NCBI RefSeq assembly: GCF_040546685.1
Contig: NZ_JBEPOH010000001.1
Location: 558,001-622,000 of the forward strand
Source: Variovorax sp. OAS795
GTDB lineage: Bacteria > Pseudomonadota > Gammaproteobacteria > Burkholderiales > Burkholderiaceae_C
Direction: 5' to 3'
DNA length: 64,000 nucleotides
Position numbers and translations under genes: made by a program. Position 1 is the first letter of the stretch; the number at the start of each line of letters is the position of its first letter. The notes below the pieces were generated by a model. That model saw nothing but the letters and a program-made list of their open reading frames with translations, was not told where the DNA came from and ran no database searches. Positions 26,892 to 36,323 of the stretch are shown in pieces.

Positions 26892-27667
26892 GCCGGCGCC
26901 GGCAGTGGCGTGCCCTGGTGGAACACCATGCGCCACCGGCCGCGCCGCATGCGCCACAGCGAGCTGCGAAGCGAATCGGCCGCGGGGCGTTCTTCCGTTG
27001 CGCTGCGGTGCGCGCGGTAGGTGACCAGCGCAATGCCCGGCGCCATGCGCTCAACGCGAAAGTCCGCGATCGATCGCTCGGAGAAGGCTTCGCCGCGCAG
27101 CGCTTCGATGATCGCGGGCCGCGTCCATTCCGTGCCCGAGACGCCGAGCTCGCGGAACTCGTCGTCGAGCAGCTCCTCGAGCCGCGCGGGACTGGCCCGC
27201 ACCTCGCGCCGATGCAGTGCGCCTTCGAGCTGCAGCAGCAGTGCGTCGAGATCGCCGGCCGGCGCCGCTTCGTAGAGTTCGAGCGGCAGGCCATCGGGGT
27301 CGGCGAAGAACGTGAAGCGCCGGCCCGTGTACTCGTCGGTGCGCAGCGGCTCCACCGGGATGCCCTGCGCTGTCAGTTCGCCGGCCGCGGCCTGCACGTC
27401 GTGCACTTCGAACGACAGGTGCCGCAGGCCCTGTGCTTCGGGCCGCGTGGGGCGCCGAGGCGCTCCGGGAAACGAGAACAGCTCGATCTGCGAACCGTCG
27501 GGCAGCGCAAGGTCGAGCTTGTACGAATCGCGCGCGGCGCGGTGGTTCTCCGCGACCACGCGAAGGCCGAGCACCTCGGTGTAGAAGCGCTTCGAGCGCG
27601 CGTAGTCGGCGCAGATGATGGCGGCGTGGTGGATGCGTGCGAGATGCAACGAAGTCACCTCACGCAT
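26888..27667 (-). CDS. VOC-domain / DUF4440 fusion protein
   Basis: 259 residues. Residues about 6-135 form a vicinal-oxygen-chelate domain of the lactoylglutathione lyase-like (YaeR) type: IHHAAIICADYARSKRFYTEVLGL, then LRHLSFEV and DPDGLPLELYE supply the metal-binding His and Glu. Residues about 140-258 look like a DUF4440/NTF2-like domain (LLQLEGALHRREV, LEELLDDEFRELG). The start at 27667 follows GAGGTGG. The gene overlaps the RidA stop by 8 bases and the kinase tail on the opposite strand. Probable small-molecule enzyme; substrate unknown. Confidence 0.75.
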   Translation of the reverse strand: MREVTSLHLARIHHAAIICADYARSKRFYTEVLGLRVVAENHRAARDSYKLDLALPDGSQIELFSFPGAPRRPTRPEAQGLRHLSFEVHDVQAAAGELTAQGIPVEPLRTDEYTGRRFTFFADPDGLPLELYEAAPAGDLDALLLQLEGALHRREVRASPARLEELLDDEFRELGVSGTEWTRPAIIEALRGEAFSERSIADFRVERMAPGIALVTYRAHRSATEERPAADSLRSSLWRMRRGRWRMVFHQGTPLPAPA

Positions 27668-28145
27668 CGAACGCCACCTCGCCCTCGATCTCGACAGGGA
27701 TGTTGAACGGCAGCTCCGCCATGCCCACGGCACTGCGCGCATGGGCGCCGGTCTCGGGCCCGAAGAGTTCGAGGATGAGGTCGGAAAAGCCGTTGATCAC
27801 CGCGGGCTGCTGGTCGAAGGCGGGCGCGGAAGCGACCATGCCGAACACGCGGGTCCATGCGCTGATGCGGTCCAGGTCACCGAGGGCGCGCTGGAGGCTG
27901 CCGAGCATGGCAAGGGCGGTGAGCCGTGCCGACGCATAGCCTTGTTCCACGGTCAGATCTCGCCCCAGCTTGCCGAGCGGCGCGGCGAGGGTGCCGTCGG
28001 CATTGAGCGGCCCATGGCCCGAGATCAACGCGCGGTGGCCGACGAGGCGCACGAACCGGAACGGCAATACGACGCCGGGCGGCGGCGTCACCGGCGGGGG
28101 AAGAACGAGGCCGAGCGCGGCCAGTCGTTGCTCGATGCGGGCCAT
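27660..28145 (-). CDS. RidA/YjgF-family protein
   Basis: 161 residues of the RidA (Rid/YER057c/UK114) fold, in the longer YjgH/TdcF-like version with GPLNADGTLAAPLGKLGRDLTVEQGY and VEIEGEVAFDA at the end. RidA proteins hydrolyse reactive enamine/imine intermediates; the catalytic Arg of true RidA is replaced in many of these long paralogues, so the activity is uncertain. AGGAGAG precedes ATG 28145. Coupled to the VOC-DUF4440 gene. Confidence 0.82.
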   Translation of the reverse strand: MARIEQRLAALGLVLPPPVTPPPGVVLPFRFVRLVGHRALISGHGPLNADGTLAAPLGKLGRDLTVEQGYASARLTALAMLGSLQRALGDLDRISAWTRVFGMVASAPAFDQQPAVINGFSDLILELFGPETGAHARSAVGMAELPFNIPVEIEGEVAFDA

Positions 28146-28207
28146 GGCTTTTCTCTCCTGGGGCGGACCGACAAGGCGTCCGCGTCATCTTGCCATGGCC
28201 GCGGCCG

Positions 28208-29311
28208 TCAACCCAGCGCAGGGTAGTCGGTGTAGCCCTTGGTGCCGCCGCCGTACATGGTGGCCTTGTCGACTTCGTTGAGCGGCGCGTTCTCGCGCAG
28301 GCGGCGCACCAGGTCGGGGTTCGCGATGAAGGGCTTGCCGAAGGCCACGAGGTCGTCGCCCTCCTTGACGGCCTCGTCCGCCAGCGGCTTGTCGTAGCCG
28401 TTGTTGACCATCCAGGCGCCCTTGCCGCCGGCCTGGCGGTAGGCGGCCTTGAGGGCCTCGTAGTCGAACGGTCGGTCCTCGATCTCGCGCGGGCCGCCGG
28501 TGGCACCTTCGATGACGTGGACGTAGGCCAGGCCGAGCGGCGCGAGCTGCTTCACCACGTAGGTGAAGAGCGGCTGCGGATCGGAGTCGTGCACGTCGTT
28601 GGCCGGCGTGACGGGCGACAGGCGGATGCCGGTCCTGCCGCCGCCGACCGCATCGACCACCGCGCGGGTGGCTTCCAGCAGCAGGCGGGCGCGGTTCTCG
28701 ATGCTGCCGCCGTAGTCGTCCGTGCGCTTGTTGCTGCCGTCCTTCAGGAACTGGTCGAGCAGGTAGCCGTTGGCGCCGTGGAGTTCCACGCCGTCGAAGC
28801 CCGCGGTTTCCACTGCATTGCGCGCGGCCGCCGCAAAGGTGTGGACGATGCCGGGGAGCTCTTCCACGTCGAGCGCGCGCGGCTCGGAGGTGGCGACGAA
28901 GGTCGGCACGCCATCCTTGATGAGCACGGTCTTGGTCTTGGCGGTGATGGCCGAGGGCGCGACGGGCTTGCCGCCTTCGGGCTGAAGCTCGGTGTGCGAC
29001 ACGCGTCCCACGTGCCACAGCTGCACGACGATCTTGCCGCCCTTGGCATGCACCGCATCCGTCACGCGCTTCCAGCCGTCGAGCTGCTCGGTGCCGTAGA
29101 GGCCCGGCACGTCGGCATAGCCCTGGCCCTGGTGGCTCACGGCCGTGGCTTCGGTGATGAGCAGGCCGGCCGTGGCGCGTTGCGCGTAGTAGGTGGCCGC
29201 GATGTCCTGCGGAATGGCTTCGGGCGAGCGGTTGCGCGTGAGCGGCGCCATGACGATGCGGTTGGCGAGCTTCAGGTCGCCGGCCTGTACGGGGTCGAAG
29301 AGGGAGGGCAT
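28208..29311 (-). CDS. Old yellow enzyme family NADH:flavin oxidoreductase (NemA-like)
   Basis: 367 residues, a TIM barrel binding FMN. Signatures: SLFDPVQAGDLKLANRIVMAPLTRNRS at the N-terminus (split here by family variation), VQLWHVGRVSH, the substrate-anion pair in FDGVELHGANGYLLDQF, and the phosphate loop ending LVAFGKPFIANPDL. Such enzymes reduce activated alkenes, N-ethylmaleimide and nitro compounds. ATG 29311 is used because the conserved start begins there. Single gene with its own promoter region. Confidence 0.9.
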   Translation of the reverse strand: MPSLFDPVQAGDLKLANRIVMAPLTRNRSPEAIPQDIAATYYAQRATAGLLITEATAVSHQGQGYADVPGLYGTEQLDGWKRVTDAVHAKGGKIVVQLWHVGRVSHTELQPEGGKPVAPSAITAKTKTVLIKDGVPTFVATSEPRALDVEELPGIVHTFAAAARNAVETAGFDGVELHGANGYLLDQFLKDGSNKRTDDYGGSIENRARLLLEATRAVVDAVGGGRTGIRLSPVTPANDVHDSDPQPLFTYVVKQLAPLGLAYVHVIEGATGGPREIEDRPFDYEALKAAYRQAGGKGAWMVNNGYDKPLADEAVKEGDDLVAFGKPFIANPDLVRRLRENAPLNEVDKATMYGGGTKGYTDYPALG

Positions 29312-29399
29312 TTTTTTTCGCGGTCGTAAAAGTGCAAAGGAGGCCGCGAGGCTAAACCCGCGCGGCCAACCCTGCTGTCGCACGGTTGTCCCGTTGCTG

Positions 29400-31247
29400 C
29401 TAGGCGTTTGCCGTGCCGGCTGCCGCGAGCGCCAGCAAGGCCGCGCCCGCGCGCACCGGCATCGCGAGCAGGATCTGCCCCATGCCCTTGCCGAGCGGAT
29501 CGTTGCGCAGCGAGGCCATGCCGCCGCCGCCCAGCGCCTGCTCGCACACGAAATTGAAAGCCCGGATCCCGGGCACTTCGTAGCGCGTCACCTTGCCCTT
29601 CACGAGGTGGGCCAGCCATGCGGCCACACGCGCTTCGGTGAGCTGCTCGTGCAGCAATGGCAGCACCGAGGGGTGGCGCGCGATCACGCCGATGTTCGAG
29701 GTGTCGCCCTTGTCGCCGCTGCGGGCCCATGCGAGACGGATGAGCGGCACCTCGATGGCGTCGTCACCGGCGGGTTCGCAGGCCTGCGTCGAAGCCGCCG
29801 TCGAGGGTGTCGGCGAAGCGGGCCTCTCTTCAGGCGCAAAGGCTGCATCGGGCGGCAGTTCGATGCGCTGCCCGTTCAGGGTCACGCGGGCCTGGACCTT
29901 CGACTTGTCGAGCAGGAACGCGAACTGCCGGATCGATGGCGACACGGACGAGCGTCCGCCGCCCGCGCCCGTGGTGCCCGGTGCCCATGAGGTGCCGGCC
30001 GGCGCCACTTCGCGCGCGAAGAGTTCGAGCGCTTCCTTGCGCGCGTGCGTCACCGCGAGCCGGAGCACGGCTTCGCGCGTCTGCGCGGCCTGTGCATGCG
30101 GCCCGTAGCACGACTCGGCGCCGAGCACCTCGAGTTGCACGCCGCTGTAGGGGCCGAAGCCATGCTCGGCGAACAGCGTGCCCGTGCGCGCGAGGATGGC
30201 CTCGCCGGTGCGGCGCGCCTTGGCAACGGCATCGAATCCGACAATGGTGAGTTGCGCCGCGCTCTTGAAGCCTTCCACGTAGGTGGCGCAGACCTTGTAG
30301 CTCGCAGTGGGCGCGCGCCCGCGTGCGCCGTGCACGCGCACGCGGTGCTCGCCCGCCTGTTCGATGCGCACCTGCGTGAAGTCCGCCACCACGTCCGGCA
30401 GCAGGTAGGCGCCGGGATCGCCGATCTCGTACAGCATCTGTTCGCCCACCACCGCGGGCGTGACCTTGCCGCCCGTGCCTGCGGGCTTGGTGACGACGAA
30501 GCTGCCGTCGGCGCGGCATTCGACGATGGGGTAGCCGATGTTCGGCCAGTCGGGCACCGTGTCCCAGTCGGTGTGCAGGCCGCCGGTGGCCTGGCAGCCG
30601 CACTCGATGATGTGGCCCGCGAGGCTGCCGGCCGCGAGCAGGTCGTGGTCGCCGGGCTGCCAGCCGAACGCATGCATCAGCACGCCGAGCGTGACGGCGG
30701 AATCGACGCAGCGGCCGGTGATGACCACTTGTGCGCCCGCGTCGAGGGCCGCCTGGATCGGCGCCGCGCCGAGATAGGCATTGGCCGTGAGCACGCGCTC
30801 CGGCAGCGGCAGGCCGCTTTGCAGTTCGCGCACCGGCGGCTGGCGCTGCCGCAGCTCGGGCAGCAGCGGGGACACATCGTCGCCGCTCACAACGGCGATC
30901 TTCAATGCAATGCCTTGCTCGGCCGCCAGCGCAGCGAGTGCCGCGGCGCAGCCCTCGGGATTGACGCCGCCCGCGTTGCTCACCACGCGGATGCCCTGGC
31001 GCACCACGTCCTGGAGCACGGCCTTCATCGCGACCGAGACGAAGTCGGTGGCGTAGCCGAGCTCCGGCTTCTTGAGCCGTGCGCCCGCGAGGATCGACAT
31101 CGTGAGTTCGGCCAGGTAGTCGAACACGAGGTAGTCGATCTGGCCGCTGGCCACGAGCTGCGGCGCGCCCATGCTGCTGTCGCCCCAGAATCCCGAGGCA
31201 CCGCCGATGCGGACGATGGGATCGTTGTTGCCGGTGTTGTGGCTCAT
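29400..31247 (-). CDS. Acyclic terpene utilization AtuA-family protein
   Basis: 615 residues. The N-terminal DUF1446 domain (about 10-450) includes IGGASGFWGDSSMGAPQL and VVITGRCVDSAVTLG. The C-terminal ferredoxin-fold-like AtuA domain (about 510-600) includes RLAWARSGDKGDTSNIGV. In Pseudomonas AtuA is required for citronellol/geraniol breakdown, but its reaction is unclear. It overlaps the stop of the enoyl-CoA hydratase gene (ATGA at 31244-31247). The carboxylase subunits AtuC/AtuF are not in this window. Confidence 0.85.
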   Translation of the reverse strand: MSHNTGNNDPIVRIGGASGFWGDSSMGAPQLVASGQIDYLVFDYLAELTMSILAGARLKKPELGYATDFVSVAMKAVLQDVVRQGIRVVSNAGGVNPEGCAAALAALAAEQGIALKIAVVSGDDVSPLLPELRQRQPPVRELQSGLPLPERVLTANAYLGAAPIQAALDAGAQVVITGRCVDSAVTLGVLMHAFGWQPGDHDLLAAGSLAGHIIECGCQATGGLHTDWDTVPDWPNIGYPIVECRADGSFVVTKPAGTGGKVTPAVVGEQMLYEIGDPGAYLLPDVVADFTQVRIEQAGEHRVRVHGARGRAPTASYKVCATYVEGFKSAAQLTIVGFDAVAKARRTGEAILARTGTLFAEHGFGPYSGVQLEVLGAESCYGPHAQAAQTREAVLRLAVTHARKEALELFAREVAPAGTSWAPGTTGAGGGRSSVSPSIRQFAFLLDKSKVQARVTLNGQRIELPPDAAFAPEERPASPTPSTAASTQACEPAGDDAIEVPLIRLAWARSGDKGDTSNIGVIARHPSVLPLLHEQLTEARVAAWLAHLVKGKVTRYEVPGIRAFNFVCEQALGGGGMASLRNDPLGKGMGQILLAMPVRAGAALLALAAAGTANA

Positions 31248-32026
31248 CGGCCGCTCCACTGCGGCTTGCGCTTCTCGCGGAATGCGAGCTGGCCTTCGGC
31301 CGCATCGTCGGTGAGGGCGAAGAGGCCAATCTGGCTTTCGGTGAACGCCATCGATTCCTCGAACGCCATCGTCTCGATCTTCTTCAGGGTGTACAGGCCG
31401 CGGCGTATGGCCGCGGGCGACTTGTCGAGCACGCGGCCGAGCAGCCAGTCGACGCTTTCGTCGACATCGTCGCTCACGCGGTTCACCAGTCCATGTGCGA
31501 GCGCCTGTGCGGCGGTGATGGGTTCGCCGGCGATGCACATCTCGGCCAGCACGCGGCGCGGCAGCAGGTGGCCCACCACGCTGAGCACCTGCGCCGGGAA
31601 GAGGCCGACCTTGACCTCGGGCAGGCCGAACACCGCCTGGCTGCTGGCCACCGCCATGTCGCACATGCCCATGATCCCCATGCCGCCCGCCATGCAGGCG
31701 CCGTTCACGCGCGCGATCAGTGGAACGGTCGATTGGCGGGCCTGGCGGAACAGGTTCGCGAGCGCCTGGTGGGGCTCGTCGTAGCGGAACTTGAACGAGG
31801 TGCCACTTTGCAGGTCGGCGCCGGCGCAGAAGGCGCGCGTGCCGGCGCCGGTGATGACCACGGCACGCACGCCGCGGTCGGTGTCGGCACGCGCCAAGGC
31901 CCCCGACAGCGCCGCGAGCACGCCGGCGCTGAGGGCATTGCGCCGTTCCTCGCGGTCGATCGTGAGCCACATCACGGGCCCGCGCATCTCCTCGCGCAGT
32001 TCATGCAGGGCAGGGGCTTCGGCCAT
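31244..32026 (-). CDS. Enoyl-CoA hydratase/isomerase family protein
   Basis: 260 residues with the crotonase fold. The oxyanion segments are AFCAGADLQSGTSF and NGACMAGGMGIMGMCDMAVA. The usual catalytic Glu pair is not plain: the second position reads LPEVKVGLFPAQ, retaining one Glu. Acts on acyl-CoA in fatty-acid or terpenoid-acid oxidation; coupled to atuA-like gene. Confidence 0.85.
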   Translation of the reverse strand: MAEAPALHELREEMRGPVMWLTIDREERRNALSAGVLAALSGALARADTDRGVRAVVITGAGTRAFCAGADLQSGTSFKFRYDEPHQALANLFRQARQSTVPLIARVNGACMAGGMGIMGMCDMAVASSQAVFGLPEVKVGLFPAQVLSVVGHLLPRRVLAEMCIAGEPITAAQALAHGLVNRVSDDVDESVDWLLGRVLDKSPAAIRRGLYTLKKIETMAFEESMAFTESQIGLFALTDDAAEGQLAFREKRKPQWSGR

Positions 32027-32073
32027 CGTCGGGTCCTTTGCAATTCCACGGAAGCAGGATGCATAGCGTGACC

Positions 32074-32100
32074 CGAAAAAAAAGCCGCGGCATGCGGCTT
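32074..32100 (-). terminator. Rho-independent terminator downstream of the glutathione transferase gene
   Basis: On the minus strand AAGCCGC, a 5-base loop and GCGGCTT are followed directly by a run of eight T. It lies 68 bases beyond the stop of the glutathione transferase gene. Confidence 0.85.
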
Positions 32101-32167
32101 GTGGCTGAAAGCGGCCCGGGTTTTCCCCGAGAAGGAATTGGGCCGCTTCTGTTCTTGCTACTTCTTC

Positions 32168-32776
32168 TTACTTCAGCAGGCCTTCGGCCTTCATCGCACT
32201 TTGAACCGCAGGGCGGGCACCCACGCGGGCGTGCCAGGCCTGCAGGTTGGGGAAGCCCGAAATGTCGACGCCGGTGGGCTTGGCCCAGTTGGTGACGGTG
32301 AACAGGTAGCCATCGGCCACGCTGAAATGCTCTCCCATGAGGTACTGCTTGTCGGCCAACTGGCCGTCGAGCCATTGGTAGCGCGACTTCAGCTTGTCCT
32401 TGAAGAGGGTCTTGGCTTCTTCGGGCATGGCCGGGTTGAACAGCGGGCTGTAGCCCTTGTGCATCTCGGTGCCGATGAAGGTCAGCCACTCCTGCAGGCG
32501 GTAGCGCTGCAGGGTGCCGGCCGCCGGCGCCAGGTTCTTGGTGGGCGCGAGGTCGGCGATGTACTGCACGATGGCCGGGCCTTCGCGCAGGCGCGTGCCG
32601 TCGTCGAGTTCGAGCATCGGCACATAGCCGAGCGGGTTGATGCCGTAGTAGTCGGTGCCGTCCTGCAGCTTGTGGCTCTTGGTGCTCGCCATCACGGGTT
32701 CGAAGGCAATGCCTGCCTCGTGCAGTGCGATGTGGGGCGAGAGCGAACAGGCACCGGGCGAGTAGTACAGCTTCAT
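32168..32776 (-). CDS. gstA: Glutathione S-transferase (beta class, GstA-like)
   Basis: 202 residues. Thioredoxin-like N-domain: MKLYYSPGACSLSPHIALHEAG with the Cys10 of beta-class enzymes, NPLGYVPML (cis-Pro) and DGTRLREGPAIVQYIAD (glutathione Ser/Glu region). The C-domain has FSVADGYLFTVTNW. Cytosolic detoxification enzyme. Stands alone, with a terminator downstream. Confidence 0.9.
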   Translation of the reverse strand: MKLYYSPGACSLSPHIALHEAGIAFEPVMASTKSHKLQDGTDYYGINPLGYVPMLELDDGTRLREGPAIVQYIADLAPTKNLAPAAGTLQRYRLQEWLTFIGTEMHKGYSPLFNPAMPEEAKTLFKDKLKSRYQWLDGQLADKQYLMGEHFSVADGYLFTVTNWAKPTGVDISGFPNLQAWHARVGARPAVQSAMKAEGLLK

Positions 32777-32966
32777 GCGGGAAATCTCCAGGTTGGGATG
32801 AGGTTGGCGGAAATCGATCCGTGGACCGTGGGGATGCTAGCGGGTTTGCCCGCTGCGCGTTTTTGTCCTACGGCCGCTCGCGCGCGCCGACTATCGGGGC
32901 GGCTGCGGCGTGTTCCTAAGCTGTGCCCGCACGGTGGGCGAGGCCCGCTGATAGGAGTGATTCGAG

Positions 32967-33152
32967 ATGTTGAAGTACGCGATTATCTTTGCGTTGATTT
33001 CGTTGGTGGCCGCGGTGCTGGGCTTCGGCGGCATCGCCGCGGGTGCGGCGGGTATCGCCAAGTTGCTGTTCGGGCTGTTCCTGGTGCTGGCGGTGCTGTT
33101 CGTGGTGCTGGCCGCATTGGGCGTGGGCGCAGTGAAAAAAGCGATCGACTGA
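32967..33152 (+). CDS. DUF1328 family small membrane protein (YtjA-like)
   Basis: 61 residues with two membrane helices (5-24, 30-53), matching DUF1328 in length and in the [16 protein letters not shown] segment. TAGGAGTG precedes ATG 32967. Function unknown; such proteins are often induced in stationary phase. Its TGA overlaps an ATG of a possible small gene (TGATG at 33150-33154). Confidence 0.85.
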   Translation: MLKYAIIFALISLVAAVLGFGGIAAGAAGIAKLLFGLFLVLAVLFVVLAALGVGAVKKAID

Positions 33153-33298
33153 TGCAGCGCCTGAAACCCCGGTGGCCGTGTGCGCGTCCGCTCGGCTTGC
33201 TGCTGCAGAGTCCGGCGCACCGCGTGGTGCGGGTGCTGCTGGTGACGCAATCGCACTGGCAGCTTCCCGAGCACCGTTCGCGGCGCCGCCGGGTCTGA
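33152..33298 (+). CDS. Possible small basic protein, coupled to DUF1328
   Basis: A 48-residue frame whose ATG overlaps the DUF1328 stop. The product is very basic (about ten Arg plus several His) with a short hydrophobic middle (VVRVLLV). I know no family. Translational coupling is the only support; it may be chance in GC-rich DNA. Confidence 0.3.
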   Translation: MQRLKPRWPCARPLGLLLQSPAHRVVRVLLVTQSHWQLPEHRSRRRRV

Positions 33299-33305
33299 AG
33301 CGCGC

Positions 33306-34193
33306 ATGCACATCTCCCACATCGAGGCAGATCTCCGCTACGACGTCCAGGCGCCCGCGCACATGCTGCTGAACATCGAGGCCGCGCAGGCGGGCGCGCA
33401 GGCCGTCATCAGCGAGATGCTGACGATCGAGCCGCCGACCGAGGTGCGGTTCTACTGCGACGAATCGAGCGGCAACCGCTTCGTGCGTTTCGACGCGCAG
33501 CCGGGCCCGCTGCAGATCAGCTACCGGGCCAGCGTGCAGCGCCGGCAGCTCGATCTGCCGTTGGACCTTGCCGAGGTTCCGGTCAACCAGGTGCCGGACG
33601 AAATCCTCCACTACATGATGCCGTCGCGCTACTGCGAGTCGGACCTGATGTCGCGCTGCGCGCAGCAACTGTTCGGCGATCTGCCGCCGGGCATCGGCCG
33701 GGTGCAGGCGATCGTGGACTGGATCCACGAGAGCATCGCCTACGAACCGGGCAGCAGCAATTCGACGACCACGTCGCGCGAGGTGTTCGTCGAACGCGCC
33801 GGGGTGTGCCGCGACTTCGCGCACCTGGGCATCACGTTCTGCCGGGCGCTGAACATCCCGGCGCGGCTGGTGGTGGGCTATGTGTGGTTCGACGAGCCAC
33901 CGCAGGACTTTCATGCGGTGTTCGAAGCCTGGATCGGCGGCCGATGGGTGCTGTTCGATCCGACGCGCATGGCGCCGGTCGATCGGCTCGTGCGCGTGGG
34001 CACCGGACGCGATGCCAAGGACGTGGCCTTCTGTACGATCTTCGGTGCCGTGACGATGACGGGCAAGGACCTGCGCGTGCGGGAAGTGCAGGACGAAAGC
34101 GTGGCACCCGCGGCAGCACCCCAGCCGACCGGCGCGATCGTGGGAATTGAAAAACCGGTGCCGGTGGTAGAACTGGCAGCCGCGGCAGACTGA
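33306..34193 (+). CDS. Transglutaminase-like cysteine protease family protein
   Basis: 295 residues. An N-terminal beta domain (bacterial transglutaminase-like N region, about 1-100) precedes a transglutaminase core with Cys168 in AGVCRDFAHLG, His203 in DFHAVFEAW and Asp218 in LFDPTRM. No signal peptide, so cytoplasmic. These proteins are often encoded with peptide-modifying or proteasome-like systems, which I do not see here. Substrate unknown. Confidence 0.85.
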   Translation: MHISHIEADLRYDVQAPAHMLLNIEAAQAGAQAVISEMLTIEPPTEVRFYCDESSGNRFVRFDAQPGPLQISYRASVQRRQLDLPLDLAEVPVNQVPDEILHYMMPSRYCESDLMSRCAQQLFGDLPPGIGRVQAIVDWIHESIAYEPGSSNSTTTSREVFVERAGVCRDFAHLGITFCRALNIPARLVVGYVWFDEPPQDFHAVFEAWIGGRWVLFDPTRMAPVDRLVRVGTGRDAKDVAFCTIFGAVTMTGKDLRVREVQDESVAPAAAPQPTGAIVGIEKPVPVVELAAAAD

Positions 34194-34214
34194 GGCGTAG
34201 CAGTGCTGGATAGT

Positions 34215-34235
34215 TTGCTACTAAATTAGTAGCAA
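34215..34235. repeat. Perfect AT-rich inverted repeat
   Basis: TTGCTACT, loop AAATT, AGTAGCAA: an 8-bp perfect stem in an otherwise GC-rich region, between the transglutaminase gene and mnmG. No T-run follows, so it is not a standard terminator. Similar TAGCA-type palindromes recur in Comamonadaceae genomes. Confidence 0.5.
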
Positions 34236-34370
34236 CGCTGTGAATTTCTGTGGGGCGGAAAAGGTCTGGCGACTGCGAGCACAGTTGCCCTTATTCGCGG
34301 CGCAGAAGGGTACCCCCGATTAAAATTGGTGCCCCCTTTGCGCAGCGCACGCGCCCGTGCGCCCCTTCTC

Positions 34371-36323
34371 ATGCTGTACCCCGAAGAATTTGATGTCATC
34401 GTCGTTGGCGGTGGCCACGCCGGCACCGAGGCCGCGCTCGCGGCCGCCCGCATGGGCGCCAGGACGCTGCTGCTGTCCCACAACATCGAGACGCTGGGGC
34501 AGATGAGCTGCAACCCGTCGATCGGCGGCATCGGCAAGGGCCACTTGGTGAAAGAAGTCGATGCACTGGGCGGGGCCATGGCCATTGCCACCGACGAGGC
34601 GGGTATCCAGTTCCGCATTCTCAATTCGAGCAAGGGCCCGGCCGTGCGGGCCACCCGCGCCCAGGCCGACCGGGTGCTCTACAAGGCCGCGATCCGCCGC
34701 CGGCTCGAAAACCAGCCGAATCTCAGCCTGTTCCAGCAAGCGGTCGATGACCTGATGGTGGAGGGCGACCGCGTGGTGGGCGCCGTGACGCAGGTCGGCA
34801 TCGCCTTCCGCGCGCGCACCGTGGTGCTCACGGCCGGCACTTTTCTCGACGGCCGGATCCATGTGGGCCTCGACAACTACCAGGCCGGCCGCGCGGGCGA
34901 TCCACCGGCCATCAGCCTGTCGGCGCGGCTCAAGGAGCTGAAGTTGCCGCAGGGCCGCCTGAAGACTGGCACGCCACCGCGCCTGGACGGCCGGACCATC
35001 GATTTCTCGAAGTGCACCGAGCAGCCGGGGGACGGCATGCCGGGCGGGGCAGGTCCGATGCCGGTGTTCAGCTTCATGGGCCGGACCGACATGCATCCGC
35101 AGCAGATGGCCTGCTGGATCACCCATACCAACGCGCGCACGCACGACATCATCCGCTCGGGCTTCGACCGCAGCCCCATGTTCACCGGCAAGATCGATGG
35201 CGTGGGCCCGCGCTACTGCCCGAGCGTCGAAGACAAGATCAACCGCTTCGCCGACAAGGAAAGCCACCAGATCTTCCTCGAACCCGAAGGCCTGACGACC
35301 AACGAGTACTACCCGAACGGGATTTCGACCAGCCTGCCGTTCGACATCCAGTACCAGCTGGTGCGTTCGATGCCGGGCCTGGAGAACGCGCACATCCTGC
35401 GGCCGGGCTATGCCATCGAGTACGACTACTTCGACCCGCGCGAACTCAAGAGCAGCTTCGAGACCCGTTCGGTCAAGGGGCTGTTCTTTGCCGGCCAGAT
35501 CAACGGCACCACCGGCTACGAGGAAGCCGCGGCCCAGGGCCTGTTTGCCGGCATCAACGCCGCCCTGCAATGCCGTGGCGAAGATGCCTGGCTGCCGCGC
35601 CGCGACGAAGCCTACCTAGGCGTGCTCGTCGACGATCTGATCACCAAGGGCGTGACCGAGCCCTATCGCATGTTCACCAGCCGGGCCGAATTCAGGCTGC
35701 AGCTGCGCGAAGACAACGCCGACATGCGACTGACCGAAGCAGGGCGCAAACTGGGCTTGGTCGGCGACGCCCAATGGGAGGCTTTCAGCCGCAAGCGGGA
35801 AGTTGTTTCACGTGAAACAGAACGCCTCCGGTCGATCTGGGTCAACCCACGGAACCTGCCGGCCGCGGAGTCGGAGCGCGTGCTCGGCAAGGCGATCGAG
35901 CACGAATACAACCTGGCCGACCTGCTGCGCCGGCCGGATGTGAACTACCAGACGCTGATGTCGCTGGACGGCGGGAAGTACGGTGCACCCGTGGCGCTGA
36001 ATGAAACCGAAATCGAGCAGATCGAGATCTCGGCCAAGTATTCGGGCTACATCGAGCGGCAGCACGACGAAGTGGAGCGGGCCGCGCATTTCGAAAACCT
36101 GCGCCTGCCGCCGGACTTCGACTATGGCCAGGTCAAGGCGTTGAGCTTCGAGGTGCGCCAGAAGCTCGACAAGCACCGGCCCGAAACGCTCGGGCTGGCA
36201 TCGCGCATCTCGGGTGTGACGCCTGCGGCCATTTCCTTGCTGATGATCCATCTGCGCAAGGGCGGCCACAAGGCGTTCAACCGCGACGCCGACGCCGCAA
36301 CCGAAACGCAGTCGGCCCAATGA
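34371..36323 (+). CDS. mnmG: tRNA uridine-5-carboxymethylaminomethyl modification enzyme MnmG (GidA)
   Basis: 650 residues, typical length. The FAD dinucleotide loop is [20 protein letters not shown] near the N-terminus, the conserved [13 protein letters not shown] follows, then KTGTPPRL and [21 protein letters not shown]. With MnmE it modifies wobble uridine 34 of several tRNAs. ATG 34371 begins the conserved sequence. The stop overlaps rsmG (ATGA). The coding sequence contains a perfect parS site. Confidence 0.96.
   Translation: MLYPEEFDVIVVGGGHAGTEAALAAARMGARTLLLSHNIETLGQMSCNPSIGGIGKGHLVKEVDALGGAMAIATDEAGIQFRILNSSKGPAVRATRAQADRVLYKAAIRRRLENQPNLSLFQQAVDDLMVEGDRVVGAVTQVGIAFRARTVVLTAGTFLDGRIHVGLDNYQAGRAGDPPAISLSARLKELKLPQGRLKTGTPPRLDGRTIDFSKCTEQPGDGMPGGAGPMPVFSFMGRTDMHPQQMACWITHTNARTHDIIRSGFDRSPMFTGKIDGVGPRYCPSVEDKINRFADKESHQIFLEPEGLTTNEYYPNGISTSLPFDIQYQLVRSMPGLENAHILRPGYAIEYDYFDPRELKSSFETRSVKGLFFAGQINGTTGYEEAAAQGLFAGINAALQCRGEDAWLPRRDEAYLGVLVDDLITKGVTEPYRMFTSRAEFRLQLREDNADMRLTEAGRKLGLVGDAQWEAFSRKREVVSRETERLRSIWVNPRNLPAAESERVLGKAIEHEYNLADLLRRPDVNYQTLMSLDGGKYGAPVALNETEIEQIEISAKYSGYIERQHDEVERAAHFENLRLPPDFDYGQVKALSFEVRQKLDKHRPETLGLASRISGVTPAAISLLMIHLRKGGHKAFNRDADAATETQSAQ
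35804..35819. promoter_or_regulatory. parS: parS centromere site (perfect)
   Basis: TGTTTCACGTGAAACA, the exact 16-bp parS palindrome bound by chromosomal ParB, lies inside mnmG. It is 3.4 kb upstream of parB. Confidence 0.92.

Noticed and set aside
34215..34250. Hairpin before mnmG as a Rho-independent terminator
   Set aside because: AT-rich stem and no T-run after it.
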